From Cyclaneusma minus (taxonomy: Eukaryota > Ascomycota > Leotiomycetes > Marthamycetales > Marthamycetaceae), in the NCBI GenBank assembly GCA_037179335.1, contig JAKZHN010000013.1, positions 248,001 to 312,000 on the forward strand: 64,000 nucleotides of DNA, in the 5' to 3' direction. Position numbers and translations under genes: made by a program. Under the pieces are notes generated by a model that did not search any database, was not told where the DNA came from, and worked only from the letters and a program-made list of their open reading frames with translations. This document shows, piece by piece, positions 21,741 to 32,793 of this stretch. Numbering within the stretch: the first letter of the stretch is position 1; each line of letters starts with the position of its first letter.

Positions 21741-22679
21741 CTTGGCGGAGTCCTACGTCGAGGTTGTCGTTGATGGATTCGTGAGGTTCAAATCGGTGGA
21801 TCGCGGGCAACATTCAAAGTGAGGCAACAGGGCAAATCCGCGCTTAGTCAGCCCCACCTAGGCTCTAGGGCTGAAGCGACGGCCAACCCTGGTCATGTGA
21901 TATCGCCACAAAACCGCGGTCTTCAGCTGCAAAAGAGCATGTTAAGATGATGGGTCACAGAATTTGCACGAAATCAATGCTTGGTGGTGTCTCTAATATC
22001 TACGAATTGTTTATGAAATTTTGCTGGTTCAATTCTGGGAAAATCACTGCTTGCTGGCTGAGGACGGGTGAAGCCCGCATCCAGCCTCATGAAAGCTCCA
22101 ACTCGTGTGAGGCCGAAACATAGCGATCGCTGGAATGGATGCAATGTGAGCTAGAATAAGAATAATATTGTGATGCTGCAGGTTTTCGATGGCACCATGG
22201 TGACACCCTCACACTCGCTGTGTTGACGGTCTCGGTCCCCTCCCGGCCCCTGAGTTACTCAGAATTTAGTTGGCACACAGTTATCCACATTGCTCAATGC
22301 TCACAATTATCAGGGAAAACTCAAGTAACTGTGGACATCTCCAGTGATCAGAGAAAATCGAAGTACTTGTGAACAGCGTCAAAGATCAGGCGAAACTCAA
22401 CTAATTCTGCAATCTTGAACAGTCTCAATGCGAATAAAGAAGTACAAGCCGGATATCATGCCACAATCCTCAAAGGTCAGCTTCACTTTGGATAGCTGCC
22501 GTCGCAATTGGTTCACAGTCATCGAAGATCATTTGGGTGGCAACGTTTCCGCTCTTTATTTATTAGGATAGGCCTCGGCATACTCGGTATGGATGTTTCT
22601 CCAGAGCTAAGTTATGGCATTGCCAGCCCGTTGAGTAGGACTCCACGTCCACAGAACCCTCCGATTCCTGATCCTTCCC
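21741..22679. promoter_or_regulatory. RPL40 promoter region and RRN7 3' flank
   Basis: 939 bases between the RPL40 start and the RRN7 stop, both on the minus strand. It should contain the RPL40 promoter. A three-unit tandem repeat lies at about 22308-22426. No TATA box was called with confidence. Confidence 0.5.
22308..22426. repeat. Three tandem units of about 38 bp
   Basis: Units begin ATCAGGGAAAACTCAAGTAA, ATCAGAGAAAATCGAAGTAC and ATCAGGCGAAACTCAACTAA, each followed by a related CTGTGGACATCTCC-like segment. They lie roughly 0.6 kb upstream of RPL40. Confidence 0.55.
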
Positions 22680-25109
22680 CTAAATCTGCATCTCTCCCAG
22701 TCCCAAAGCAGCATCACCTTGCGCGCTCTGATCGCCCTCCTCAACCGCCGTCTCCTTCCCCTTCCCCTTTCCCTTCGCCTTCCTGTTCCTCTTCTTCTTC
22801 TGCTTCTGCTTCTCCTTCCTATACGCCGCCACCCACCTCTCCAATCCATACTCCAAATACAATACCGCATTAACCATCTGCCTCAGGCTTACCGCTCCCC
22901 TCTCAGCAGCCTTCTCAAACAGCGCCCTCACATTCTGTGGCAAAGCCTCCGGCTGCTTATACATCAGATACCTGAACTTTCCCTTCCCATCACCCCCATC
23001 ACCCCCTCCTTCACCCTCCTCACTCTCCACCCCCTCAACCCCACCCCTCTTCCTCAACTTCTGCACCACCAACGCCCTCTGCACAGCCTTAACCCTCTCC
23101 TCCACTCTCTCCTCCTCCCCCTCATGCTCAATCTCTTTCAGCGGTCCCAACTCCGGCAGCGGAAACATCTCCAGCAGCTGCTCCGGCACCTTCGACTCGC
23201 TCTCCACATCAACCCACGTCCTCTGATACCAATCCAGATAATCATCAATTTCCCTGCCGCTCATGCCCATCACATCTTCTTCCGTCACATACATCTCCTC
23301 TCCTCTCTTCAACCCACCGCCGCCAGGTTGCTGTTCAGCTTCTTTCATAGCATTCCTCCACTCCGTCCAATCGATCTGCAACAGCCTTGGATCATCTGCC
23401 GTTTCCGGTTTGCGTTCCATCTCAGCCTCACCAAAAGACTGCATCAATTTCGTAGAAATAAGAAGCAGCGCGAGGATTTGCAGCTCAGGATAGTCAGAGA
23501 TGCGATGGCGGCGATGCGTGTTGATGTATGTGAAGTCAAGATCCAGCATTTTGGCGAGAGAGAAAGCGCTTTCGTAGGCTTCGAGCGGCAAAGCGAGGTG
23601 CTTCACATGCTTGAAAGTAAGCAGTGGGGCATTGAGCGGCGGCAACACAAGATTGACAGCATCTTTGAGGAGCAGCACCAGCTCATGGATAGCGGTCTGC
23701 AGAGCGCCTTCTTCGAGGGGGGCGCGGGACTCGAAGGCAGCGATGTAGGGGGCGGGGAGGTGGGAGCGCATGTCGGCGGGGATTTCTTTGATCTGGTAGT
23801 GGTCTGGTCAGAAATGGGACATTTTGATTGTTTTTTCGCGTTTTAATGGATACCTAGGTGAAGGTGAAGGTGAAGATGACTTACGGCTCTGATGTAGACG
23901 ATTTCGCCCCTTTTCGCCCAGCCGTGCAGCTCTCCGACGGAAATAGGGAGGCGGAGGAGGAGCAAGCCCAAGTAGCACATAGCCAGTGTATCGATCAGTC
24001 GTGGTAACCGCTCCATCTTCTCCTTTCTCCTCTTCTCTCTGCCCGCAACCTTGTAACCGCCGTCTCCCTCACTTTCACCCTCACTCTCTCCATCCTCACC
24101 ACTAGTCTCACCCTCACCAAAGCCCACAGCAAACTCCCCCTCCCCCTCCTTAAGCGCCTTCACACACCCCAACCGCACACACCAAAGCCCCTGCACAACC
24201 TCCTCCAACCCCTTCCCCCCCAGTCCGTCCTTCAGAGGGCTCTTCGTAACCAACCACCAAATCTGTTTTCTAAGCAGCAACTGCCAACACTGCGCATACA
24301 GTTCCACCCCCTGCTTCCCACTCCAAACCTTACTTTCAATTTGCACCACCTCGCGTTTTTTGCGCGTTTTCCTCCCCAGGTGGTCGGCGAAATCGTCTTC
24401 GTCGCGTTGCGTTTGTGTGAAGCCCTGTGTGGCTGATTAGTTTCCGAAAGTTACTGGGGGCTTGTGGAATAACCGAAGATATGCAGAGTGATTGGGAATA
24501 TTGGAAGTGCTTGGGAATATTCGAAGCAATTGGGGAAATTCGAAAGTACTCGGGATATTTGAGGAACTTGGGATATTCGAAGGAATTGGGAATATTTGAA
24601 GGGACTGGGACTATTGAAGGGACTGGGAATATTTCAAGGGACTGGGAATATCCGAAGGGACTGGGAATATGCGAAGTATTTGGAAAAACTCAAAGTGACT
24701 CGTCATATCCCAAATCCCTTCAAAATTTCTCAGCAACTCTGAATCCCCCAAATCCCTTCGCCCATCCCGCCCTACTTGCCCGTGCATCTCCCTCACTCCC
24801 ACCCCCCTCACCCCCTCATCCACAAATCCCTCGTGCCTCATTCCCCACGCCCTCACATCCTCAATCCCCCTTCCTCAACAACTCAAAACCTCGCAGCGCC
24901 CCAAAACTCACAGACAAAGTTTCGAAAACCCAACAGTAACACTGATTGATGACTGCAAGTGAGAAATATGCCAAAAAACTCACCACTTGCACATGCCCAC
25001 GATCGCACACCCTCCGTCCGCTATCCAGATAGTAGCGACGCGCGCGACAGCCTTCTTCCGTGCACTCTTCGCCTTTGGCGAAGCGGCTGAATTCTGCTGC
25101 TTCGTTCAT
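22680..25109 (-). CDS. RRN7: Rrn7, RNA polymerase I core factor subunit (TAF1B family)
   Basis: Rrn7 is the TFIIB-like subunit of the Pol I core factor that recruits polymerase I to rDNA promoters in the nucleolus. Exons 24984-25109, 23885-24424 and 22680-23792 join in phase 0 to 592 residues. The N-terminal zinc ribbon is visible (CTEEGC at residues 16-21, CDRGH at 35-39). Cyclin-fold-like helices follow (YAQCWQLLLRKQIWWLV, LPRLIDTLAMCYLGLLLLRL, PISVGELHGWAKRGEIVYI). The conserved AFSLAKMLDLDFTYINTHRR and YPELQILALLLISTKL segments come next. The C-terminus is acidic and then Lys-rich. The first intron is 559 nt, very long for this window, and carries an 18-19 bp minisatellite. The third-exon tail encodes long Lys/Glu runs. 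Confidence 0.88.
24494..24705. repeat. 18-19 bp minisatellite inside the RRN7 first intron
   Basis: About eleven consecutive units resemble GGGAATATTCGAAGGGACT (for example GGGAATATTGGAAGTGCTT, GGGAATATTTGAAGGGACT, GGGAATATCCGAAGGGACT). It lies wholly within the intron between the zinc-ribbon exon and the second exon of RRN7. Confidence 0.8.
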
Positions 25110-25891
25110 GGTGGCGATACCTGTAGTTGCGAGAGTGAAGTTTCGCAAATGAGCTGTCGAGGTGTAGTGTGTGGATTTCAGAAAGCGGGATGTCAAGTTT
25201 TCGTTTTCCTGTCTCGAATTTTGGAATTTGGAAAGATGAGCCTCTGGGTTTGGATGAGTGGTTCGTCGAGGGAAAGAGCGAGCGGCGAATCCTACCCGCC
25301 CAGAAATTCAACGTTTGTTCAGGCCGGATTGGAGGTTCCGTGAGTTGCAATCAAGGTTTACAGGTGCATTTGTCCAGAACCATCTGGTTTTAATTTCTCA
25401 TTTTCCGATGGGTTTCCTACAGTCTATACATTTCTCGTTGCAAAGTTTTTATGTCACCGAGTATGCAGTTATTCACATCACATTACAGCTCAACCAAAGC
25501 CATCTAGAATGCGAAATTTCTCTCGGATTTTTTGCTCTTGAGAAGATGATTTCTACAGGATGTTATCAATCGCCACATCCCAAGCGTTCGACTTTTCAAC
25601 TACGCCGGCCAATCGTGAGCATCATGACATGTGGTAGAAAGGCGTTCGCGAAACTGGCGAAAAATGATGTGTGAATCGCATAGTCAGTGAAACCCCGTGA
25701 GAGAGAACCAAATAAACAAGCTAGAATCAAGTTCCGCAACGACCATTGATTCAATATACCACTATGTGACCCGTTACTGCTACAGTCCGCCCGTATGCGA
25801 TCTGACAATGCAGATGGAGGGGATCCGAAGAGCTGGGCGCAATGGTGCATATATGGGATGGTCGTGTGCGATGGGTGAGAGAGAGGAGCGT
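25110..25891. other. Spacer between RRN7 and the eIF5A gene
   Basis: 782 bases holding the RRN7 promoter and the eIF5A 3' flank. No further gene was supported. Confidence 0.5.
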
Positions 25892-26662
25892 TTAACCGCG
25901 GGGAGCCTCCTTGGCTTCAATGGCAGCCTGCTCACCCATGGCAGTGAGGACAATGACGTCTGGGGGGATGGTCAGCTTTCGTTGTCCGGACTTTTCGAAT
26001 TCCAGCAAAACTTACTAGTGTCCTTCTCCTCCTCAGTGAAGAGCTTGTTGATCTTGTCACCAATCTCACCGTCGGGAACCTTGACATCGTCCTTGGTCTC
26101 ACCATCATCAGCCATGAGGGAGAGGAAACCGTCGTCGGAAACATCGAGCTGCCATGGTGTTAGTTTCTGCTTCTCAAACCTCCTCGTTGCGCTGCCCGCC
26201 ACGTACCAGCTGGTATTCCTTGCGGGAGACGTTGGGGACGTCCATGTTGTGGGTGGAGGGGCAGAGTTCTTCCAACTTCTTGTTGGTGAAGATATCGATG
26301 GCGACCAAGTGGACCTTGGCGTGACCGTGCTTGCCAGTCTTGGAGGTGGACATGTCGACGATCTTGCAAGGACGGTTCTTGATGACGACGAAACCGTTCT
26401 TCCTCAAGGCAGAGCACTGCATGGGGAAGGTGGCTGAAGCACCGGCATCAGCGGAGTCGAAGGTGTGCTCATGCTGTTGGAGGGGGAACACGAGTTAGCA
26501 GCGATTCGGTGCAAATTGTAGATGCTTCAACAGGTGTTGCGACCGCGAGGTGGCTCGTCGCAGGCTCGTGTGGCTATTTTGCAAGGTGTTCGTGGTGGGG
26601 CAAGGGTGCGGGGTGTTGCGGCGGAATTGGGCAGATTCACTCACCTGGGCGTCGTCGGCCAT
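25892..26662 (-). CDS. eIF5A: Translation factor eIF5A
   Basis: eIF5A helps ribosomes through difficult peptide motifs and in termination, and is the only protein carrying hypusine. Four exons (26645-26662, 26207-26473, 26016-26148, 25892-25959) close exactly to 161 residues. Exon 1 encodes only MADDAQ. The core is unmistakable: FPMQCSALRKNGFVVIKNRP, CKIVDMSTSKTGKHGHAKVH with the hypusine lysine at K54, then LVAIDIFTNKKLEELCPSTH and NMDVPNVSRKEYQLLDVSDD. The C-terminal OB-fold ends in NVIVLTAMGEQAAIEAKEAP. It is divergent from VPS52, with 744 bp between the starts. Confidence 0.96.
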
Positions 26663-27406
26663 CGTGACGGTATTAAGTAGTGATGTCGGTTCGGGGGAGG
26701 GATGCTCGGCGTGGTTGCGAAGAGAAGGTTGGGGTTTCCAAGAGCTGGCGGGCGGTCGTTGCGAGGGTGCGTGGGAGAAATTGGGGACGGGGAGCGAGAA
26801 AACGGAAACAGAGCACAAAAAATTAAGAGCGCTGCAAACCCCCAGCCGCAGCCATGTGGGCCTTAGGCGAAAACTGGACTCGGTAGGGTAAGCACGCCGA
26901 CCAATGGCGAAGCGCCATTATGGAATTCGAGAGACTGAGGATGGAGAGTTACCATGAGAAGAGGGAGGGATTCGAGAGGAGATGTCACCTCCACTGCATA
27001 TTAAATTAAATCTAGGAAATAACTTTATCATTACCTTGTATTGTTTATAATTTATTTTCTGGCATAAGAGTAAATTTGAGTCTACACGCAAGAAAACGTC
27101 TTATGCTCTGGTCGTGCATGGTGATCAGCCTCGCCGTTGGGCCGCAAACTCTATTGACGCACGCATGTGTCAACAGCTTCAGCCTCGTCGCTCCCCGTGG
27201 GCCCTCTCGTGCTCCTAACCTTCTCCCACCTCCTGCTTTGTCTGTCGCCGGCCACCACCGCTCGTTTCGTGATTTTAATGCTACTGCGAAATTCCAGCGT
27301 CTGACTGTTTTTAAGGCGTTCAAAAGAGTTTCATTCCGAAGAACAGCGACTGATACCCATAAACCCGCGAAACTTCATTCGAAGCTTCACTCGACACCAA
27401 TCCAAT
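26663..27406. promoter_or_regulatory. Divergent promoter region of eIF5A and VPS52
   Basis: 744 bases between two divergent start codons. An A/T-rich stretch lies at about 26998-27075. No operator recognised. Confidence 0.5.
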
Positions 27407-29505
27407 ATGTGGCTTGATCGTCTGTCAGGCAATTCCACCCCCGCCGTTTCTCCTGCCCCTGGGAACCGAAGACCACTGCATCTTGCGCCCTCAACGGCCC
27501 AGCGACCTTCCTATGGACCGCGCTCCTCGTCTCTCCTCTCCCTCGCCTCCACGGAATCAGCAAGCTCGGCTCAGGGTGGCCCCCGCAAACCCAATGGATC
27601 CGGTCTCAAGCATTCCGTCACCATTGTCGATGCGCCAGATCCCGTTGAAGTTCTGGAGAAGCTACTAAAAGCAGAAGAGAATCTGGGAGATTTGGCAGAA
27701 CGGAGAAATGATGCAGCAACGAACAAAACCGAGGAGGAGATTGATGAAGTCGATATAGATTTTGAGGGCTTGAGTCTACGAGAACTCGCCGGCCAGGCAG
27801 CAGCAGACAGTAATAATGTAACGAGCACAACATATAAACCACAGACGGTGGAAGAATGTATGTCTGGAGTGCCACCAAGAGATTTGCTGCCTATTGCTTA
27901 TACTCAACCGTGCAGATGAAAGAGACAAAGCGAAATTCGAGGATCTCCATCGATCAATACGAGCCTGCGACGATGTCCTCAATTCCGTTGAGAACAATCT
28001 CACCAACTTCAAAAACGACCTAGAAGCTGTGTCCGCCGAGATAGAAACGTTGCAGGCGCGGTCAACTAATCTCAACACGCGCTTGGAGAATCGCAAACTT
28101 GTCGAGAAAGCTCTGGGACCGATAGTGGAAGAAATCAGCGTTGCACCGGCAGTGGTAAAGAAGATATCCGAAGGACCTATAGATGAAGGATGGGTAAGGG
28201 CACTGGCGGAGGTCGAGAAACGGTCAAAAGCGCTCGAGAACAAGTCGAAAGAGCCCAGTAATATTAAAGGGATAACCGATCTCAAACCACTGCTGGATAA
28301 TCTCATCAACAAGGTATGTATCTATGAACCTCCGATTCATGGAACGGCAACTAATCATAACGCAGGCACTTGAAAGAATACGAGACTTCCTCGTCCTCCA
28401 AATAAAGGGGCTCCGCTCCCCCAACATCAACGCCCAAATCATCCAACGCCAACACTTCCTCAAATACAAAGACCTCTACACCTTCCTCGCCCGCCACCAC
28501 CCGCAACTCGCCTCCGAAATCGCCCAAGCCTACATGAACACCATGCGCTGGTACTATCTCACCTCCTTCACCCGCTACCTGTCCGCGCTCCAAAAAGCCA
28601 AACTCCACACCATCGAAAAATCCGACGTCCTGGGCGCCGACGACGGCTCGCGCAAGTCCAACCTTCTCTCCGGCTCCAAAACCGCCGGAACCCCGTCCCA
28701 CGACGCCTTCAATCTCGGGCGCCGCATCGACCTACTAAAAAACAGCAACCAAACCGCTCTCTCCTCCTACCTCGCTGAAGAAGACAAAAGCACACACTAC
28801 CTAGAATTCCCTTTCCGTAATTTCAACTTAGCGCTCATCGACAACGCGTCCGCCGAATACTCATTCCTCACCACCTTTTTCGCGCCCTCTGTCTCCTATG
28901 CCACTATTTCGCGACACTTCAGCTTCATCTTCGCGCCTACTTTTGCGCTCGGCCAACAGCTTACGAAAACGCTGGTGCAGGATACCTATGATTGTTTGGG
29001 TATTTTGCTGTGCGTGAGATTAAACCAGCACTTTGCGTTTGAGCTGCAACGACGCAAAATTCCCGCTTGCGATGGGTATATAAACGCTACGTCTATGGCG
29101 CTTTGGCCACGCTTCCAAATCGTCATGGACGCACATATTACTTCTATGCGTACCTTGACCCAGTCCCTTCCCGCCAATCCTCGCGCCCCGTCTGCATCCG
29201 AAGCAGCAAAAATGTCCGCCGCGCCGCACTTCTTGACCCAACGATTTGCGCAGCTTTTAGGCAGTATCTTGAGTCTGAGCACAGAGGCGGCGGATGAGGA
29301 ACCGGTGGGGAATAGCTTGGCTAGGTTGAGAGCGGAGATGAGGGGGTTTTTGGAGAGGCTGGCGAAGGTGAAGGGGGGGAAGAGGGAGCGGTTTTTGGGG
29401 AACAATTATGCGCTTGTGTTGACTATTGTGGGGAGTGAGGAGGGGAAGTTGGCGAGTGAGCAGAGGGGGTTTTTTGAGGGGTTGAGGGGGGAGGTGGGGG
29501 AATAG
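27407..29505 (+). CDS. VPS52: Vps52, GARP tethering complex subunit
   Basis: Vps52 is a core subunit of the GARP complex, which tethers endosome-derived vesicles at the trans-Golgi. Exons 27407-27857, 27916-28313 and 28366-29505 join in frame (GTATGT donors, TGCAG and CGCAG acceptors) to 662 residues. The Ser/Pro-rich N-terminus is followed by the family signature EVDIDFEGLSLRELAG. A coiled-coil region comes next (KFEDLHRSIRACDDVLNSVE, NNLTNFKNDLEAVSAEIETL), then IDEGWVRALAEVEKR. The C-terminal helical half has LRSPNINAQIIQRQHFLKYK, YTFLARHHPQLASEIAQAYM and NTMRWYYLTSFTRYLSALQK. Length is close to other fungal Vps52 proteins. The start at 27407 is the first Met of the open frame. Confidence 0.93.
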
Positions 29506-29794
29506 GGGGAGTGGGGAGGGGGTAGATAGGGGTTGAGAATGGAATAGATGGGTTGAGATGACCGTATGGGGAATATGCGTTGTGTGTTGTGATGGTACAT
29601 ATGCTTGACTTGAAAGAGTTGTTGAGGCTGAGCCAGGAGAAGGTGCCCATTGGATGTACCACTCCAAATCTTGTCTCCGAACCCCCAGGTACCACCAGCC
29701 TGGGCAGGAGTCCGCTAAACTACAGGCTTTCATACCCTGTAACCTCACCTCTCCAGGGCTTTTCTTCAGGCTTTACAGCCCGAAGGCTCCAGCG

Positions 29795-32680
29795 GTCCGA
29801 CGTGCAACAAAAATCGGTAGAGGTCGAAGGCTCGTCCTGTGATTGGCTGCCAGGCTGCTCAGGCTTAGGTTTGTTGCACATCGACAGCTTCACATCCCGG
29901 TAGTACCCAGGTAACTTTCCCAAGCGCACTTCCCTGGCATCTTCTCAAACATCCTCCCAGCCCAGGCACTCTCTCCGACCGTCCTCGAGCGTCTGCTGCT
30001 GGTGCCCTTCCATGCGTCCTCCTCAGGAGCCCTCCTCTAGCTCTCTCTCCAAACACCCATCTCTGACGTCTCTTTCTTCCTTGCTCCCTCCACTGGCTCC
30101 CTCTCCAAGCAGCCATCCCTGGCTCACTTCCTTGGTCCACTTCCCTGGCCACCTTCCCTATCTTCTCTTTTTAATATCCTTCCCAAGCACCCCCCATATT
30201 TTCATCCCAAGCAACCTACCCGAGCGTTTCATATCGTCGGCGTGCAACAACACTAGAAGGAGATATGTGCCGGACTGGCTGATGCTGATGAGGGCTAAAA
30301 TTTTGGTTGCACGTCAACAGATTCACATTCGGAGTTTCTATTAGGCTTCCTTCCCTGGCTTCCTTTCCAGGCGTCTAACCCAGCATGCGTGTTCCCCACC
30401 TCTCAAGGCTATCCTCGCCAGGCATTCTGCCCAGGTTATCCTCTCCGAGTTATCCTCCCAGGCTTATTCTCTTCAGCTATCCTCCCAGGCTATCCTCTCC
30501 AGGCGCCCTCTCCAAACGTCCTCCCTGGCATCCTTCCCAGGCACTCTCTTCGACGTTCTTCGACGTCCTCCGATCTCCCCGAGTGGCCTTTGAAGGTAGT
30601 CCTGCCACGTTTTCCCGCAGCGCTTTGGACCAGACTATCAGTCAATATGCAACCAATTCTGACGGGGCCGTATGGCTGGCTAGTTACCTAGGATATAGGT
30701 CCGGGGGGTAGGGATTTCTCACGTTGGCAGATTCACATCCGGACGTCCTACCCAAGCTTTCTCCTCAGCCCCCCTGGCGTCTTTTTCAGCTGTTCTTCCT
30801 AGCGTTTCCCCCCAGCTCCTCCTCAAGCTTCCTCTTCCCAGATTTCTCCCAAACGTGTTCCTATCCTTCGTAAGAGTCTTCTCAAGGCATCCTTTCAAGT
30901 GCCTCGTTCGATCGACGTGTAATAAACCAATTTCATGTCCGCCGACTGCTTAAGGTAGGATTTTCAGATTTCGTTGCATACCGTCACTTTTCCTACCCGG
31001 AGATCCTACCAGGCGCTCTACCAGGTGTTTGAACTGGACGATTTTATCAGACTGTCTTCCAGTGTGGGGGAATCTAAAATCTAAGGAACTAAAAAAAATT
31101 AGTTTAGATAAACTAAATCTAAAAAAATTAGTTTAGTTCCTAGTTAATCTACGTAGTTTTAGTTTCAGGCATCAATCACGTGCCCCCAGGCAAAAATAAT
31201 GGATGCCTAAGATTTTTTTAGGGTAGAACCGTTTTTAATTTATAAAATAAGTAAAAAGCTCTTAAATCGAATTTTTCAAATTTTCTACCATGTGAGATCC
31301 ACTTTGGCACCCTATTATTAGCCATTTCCTACCCCCCCCAAAACTTTAGTTTAACTAAAGATAATCTAAGAATCTAAGAGACCCATAGTTTAGATAAACT
31401 AATAGTTTTAAACTAAAGTTTAGTTTTTGCCACCTAGATTCCCCAAACTGCTTTCTTCCAGACTTTCTATTCAAACGTTCTACCAGATGTTCTGTCAGGA
31501 GCTTGGCCAGATCTTACCCCGGACATTCTCACACAAGTTCCCCCAAAAGTTTTTTTTTTTTTTTTTTTACCAGACGTTTTGCCAAGCGCCCGACCAGGCG
31601 TCGATATGCAACAAAACCTTGAGAGGTCGTGTTATTGGCTCGCTAGCTAGTACTCAGAACTTTTGTTGCACATCGACAGATGCCCGGCCGGGCGTTCTGG
31701 CAGACGTCCAGCCACGCGTCTGGCTGGACGCCCGGCCGGTTAGTCGACGTGCAACAAAACTTGAAAGATATTCGTATGCCAAGGTTGCTGCTATGGTTTA
31801 AATACGTTGTTTGTTGTACACCAAGGTTTTGCACCCGGATTAGTCGATATGCAACAGAGTTACAAAACTTAAAAGAGGTTGTGTACCCTATTGGACTTAT
31901 TGCTTAGGACTAGGCTACTGCTACTAGTTTTGTTGCATATCGAGAGAAGGCCACCCGGACGTTCTGCTAGACACTTTACTAAACGCTTCACAAGACGTTT
32001 GACCAGGTAACCCACTGGGTACCGGTTAATTCACAGGGCAATTCGCCGGGTAGTCCACCGGGGAATCCACTGGCCCACTAGGCGACCTACCCGGCGCTAT
32101 ACGAGGCGTTCTGACAGGCGCTTTGCGAGACGTTCTGTCGGATATCCTACCAGACATCTTGCCGGACGCTTTGCTAACCGCTCGGCTGGACGGCCAGTCG
32201 ATGTGCAACAAAACTTAGAGAGGCTACCCTATGTAGTTGACTAGTCACTTGAAACAAGTAACTTTTGTTGTGCGTCGACAGATTCGCGTCCGGCCCGTCC
32301 GGCTGTCCTGCCCTAGCATCATTTCCAAATGTCCTCCTGTGGTGTCCTCCTGTGGTATCCTCCCTGGTATACTCCCCAAGTATCCTGAGATATTCACCTG
32401 GTATCCACTCCTAGTATCCACCCCTGTATCCTATAAGGTACTCTTCCCAGACATTCTCCCCAGATTCCACCCAAGCCTGCTCGACAGGGGGCCCATCCCC
32501 GGGCCCCTTTCTAAACATCCACCCCAGGCGCGCCTCAGGTTTTCTTTCCAAATGACCCACCTACTCGGGTATTCCATTCCATCGATGCGCAAGAATACTT
32601 GAGAATCTAATAAGCGGCTCTAGCGGTCTCCCCAGCTGCTTATATCTGAAAGATTAACAAGGTTCGGAAATACATCGACA
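29795..32680. repeat. Cluster of palindromic elements in a 13-bp minisatellite
   Basis: At least eight elements of about 75-102 bp have inverted ends close to GTCGATGTGCAACAAAAC (left) and GTTTTGTTGCACATCGAC (right): 29795-29885, 30236-30318, 30911-30984, 31600-31677, 31743-31823, 31843-31944, 32197-32279 and a decayed 32581-32680. Interiors of 40-65 bp vary. The DNA between them is a degenerate 13-14 bp tandem repeat with unit near CTCCCAGGCGTCCT (for example 30412-30560). The right ends are commonly followed by ...AGATTCACATCCGG or ...AGATGCCCGG, so the flank is also conserved. No open frame or transposase is present. Confidence 0.8.
31067..31444. mobile_element. AT-rich MITE inserted in the minisatellite
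   Basis: An AT-rich block of about 378 bp begins GGGGAATCTA (31067-31076) and ends TAGATTCCCC (31435-31444), perfect 10-bp inverted ends. The interior repeats the palindromic word TAGTTTAGATAAACTA near both ends. It interrupts the 13-bp minisatellite (CTTCCAG... before, CTTTCTTCCAGAC after), so it is an insertion. No coding capacity; a target-site duplication could not be assigned with confidence. Confidence 0.65.
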
Positions 32681-32793
32681 GTTTTCTACCCATGCCGAGT
32701 CATTCATTCTACGTCCCACCCTGTGATCATTGCCATCTCCCCGTGCTAGATCTACAATTATGCTGGCAAGCAACGTCTTAAATTTCTCTTATA

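Noticed and set aside
22719..23846. A 375-codon plus-strand frame opposite RRN7
   Set aside because: Leu/His/Pro-rich shadow of the real minus-strand Rrn7 coding sequence.
27045..27417. Open frames in the eIF5A/VPS52 promoter region on both strands
   Set aside because: Mutually overlapping, no motifs, and positioned in a divergent promoter.
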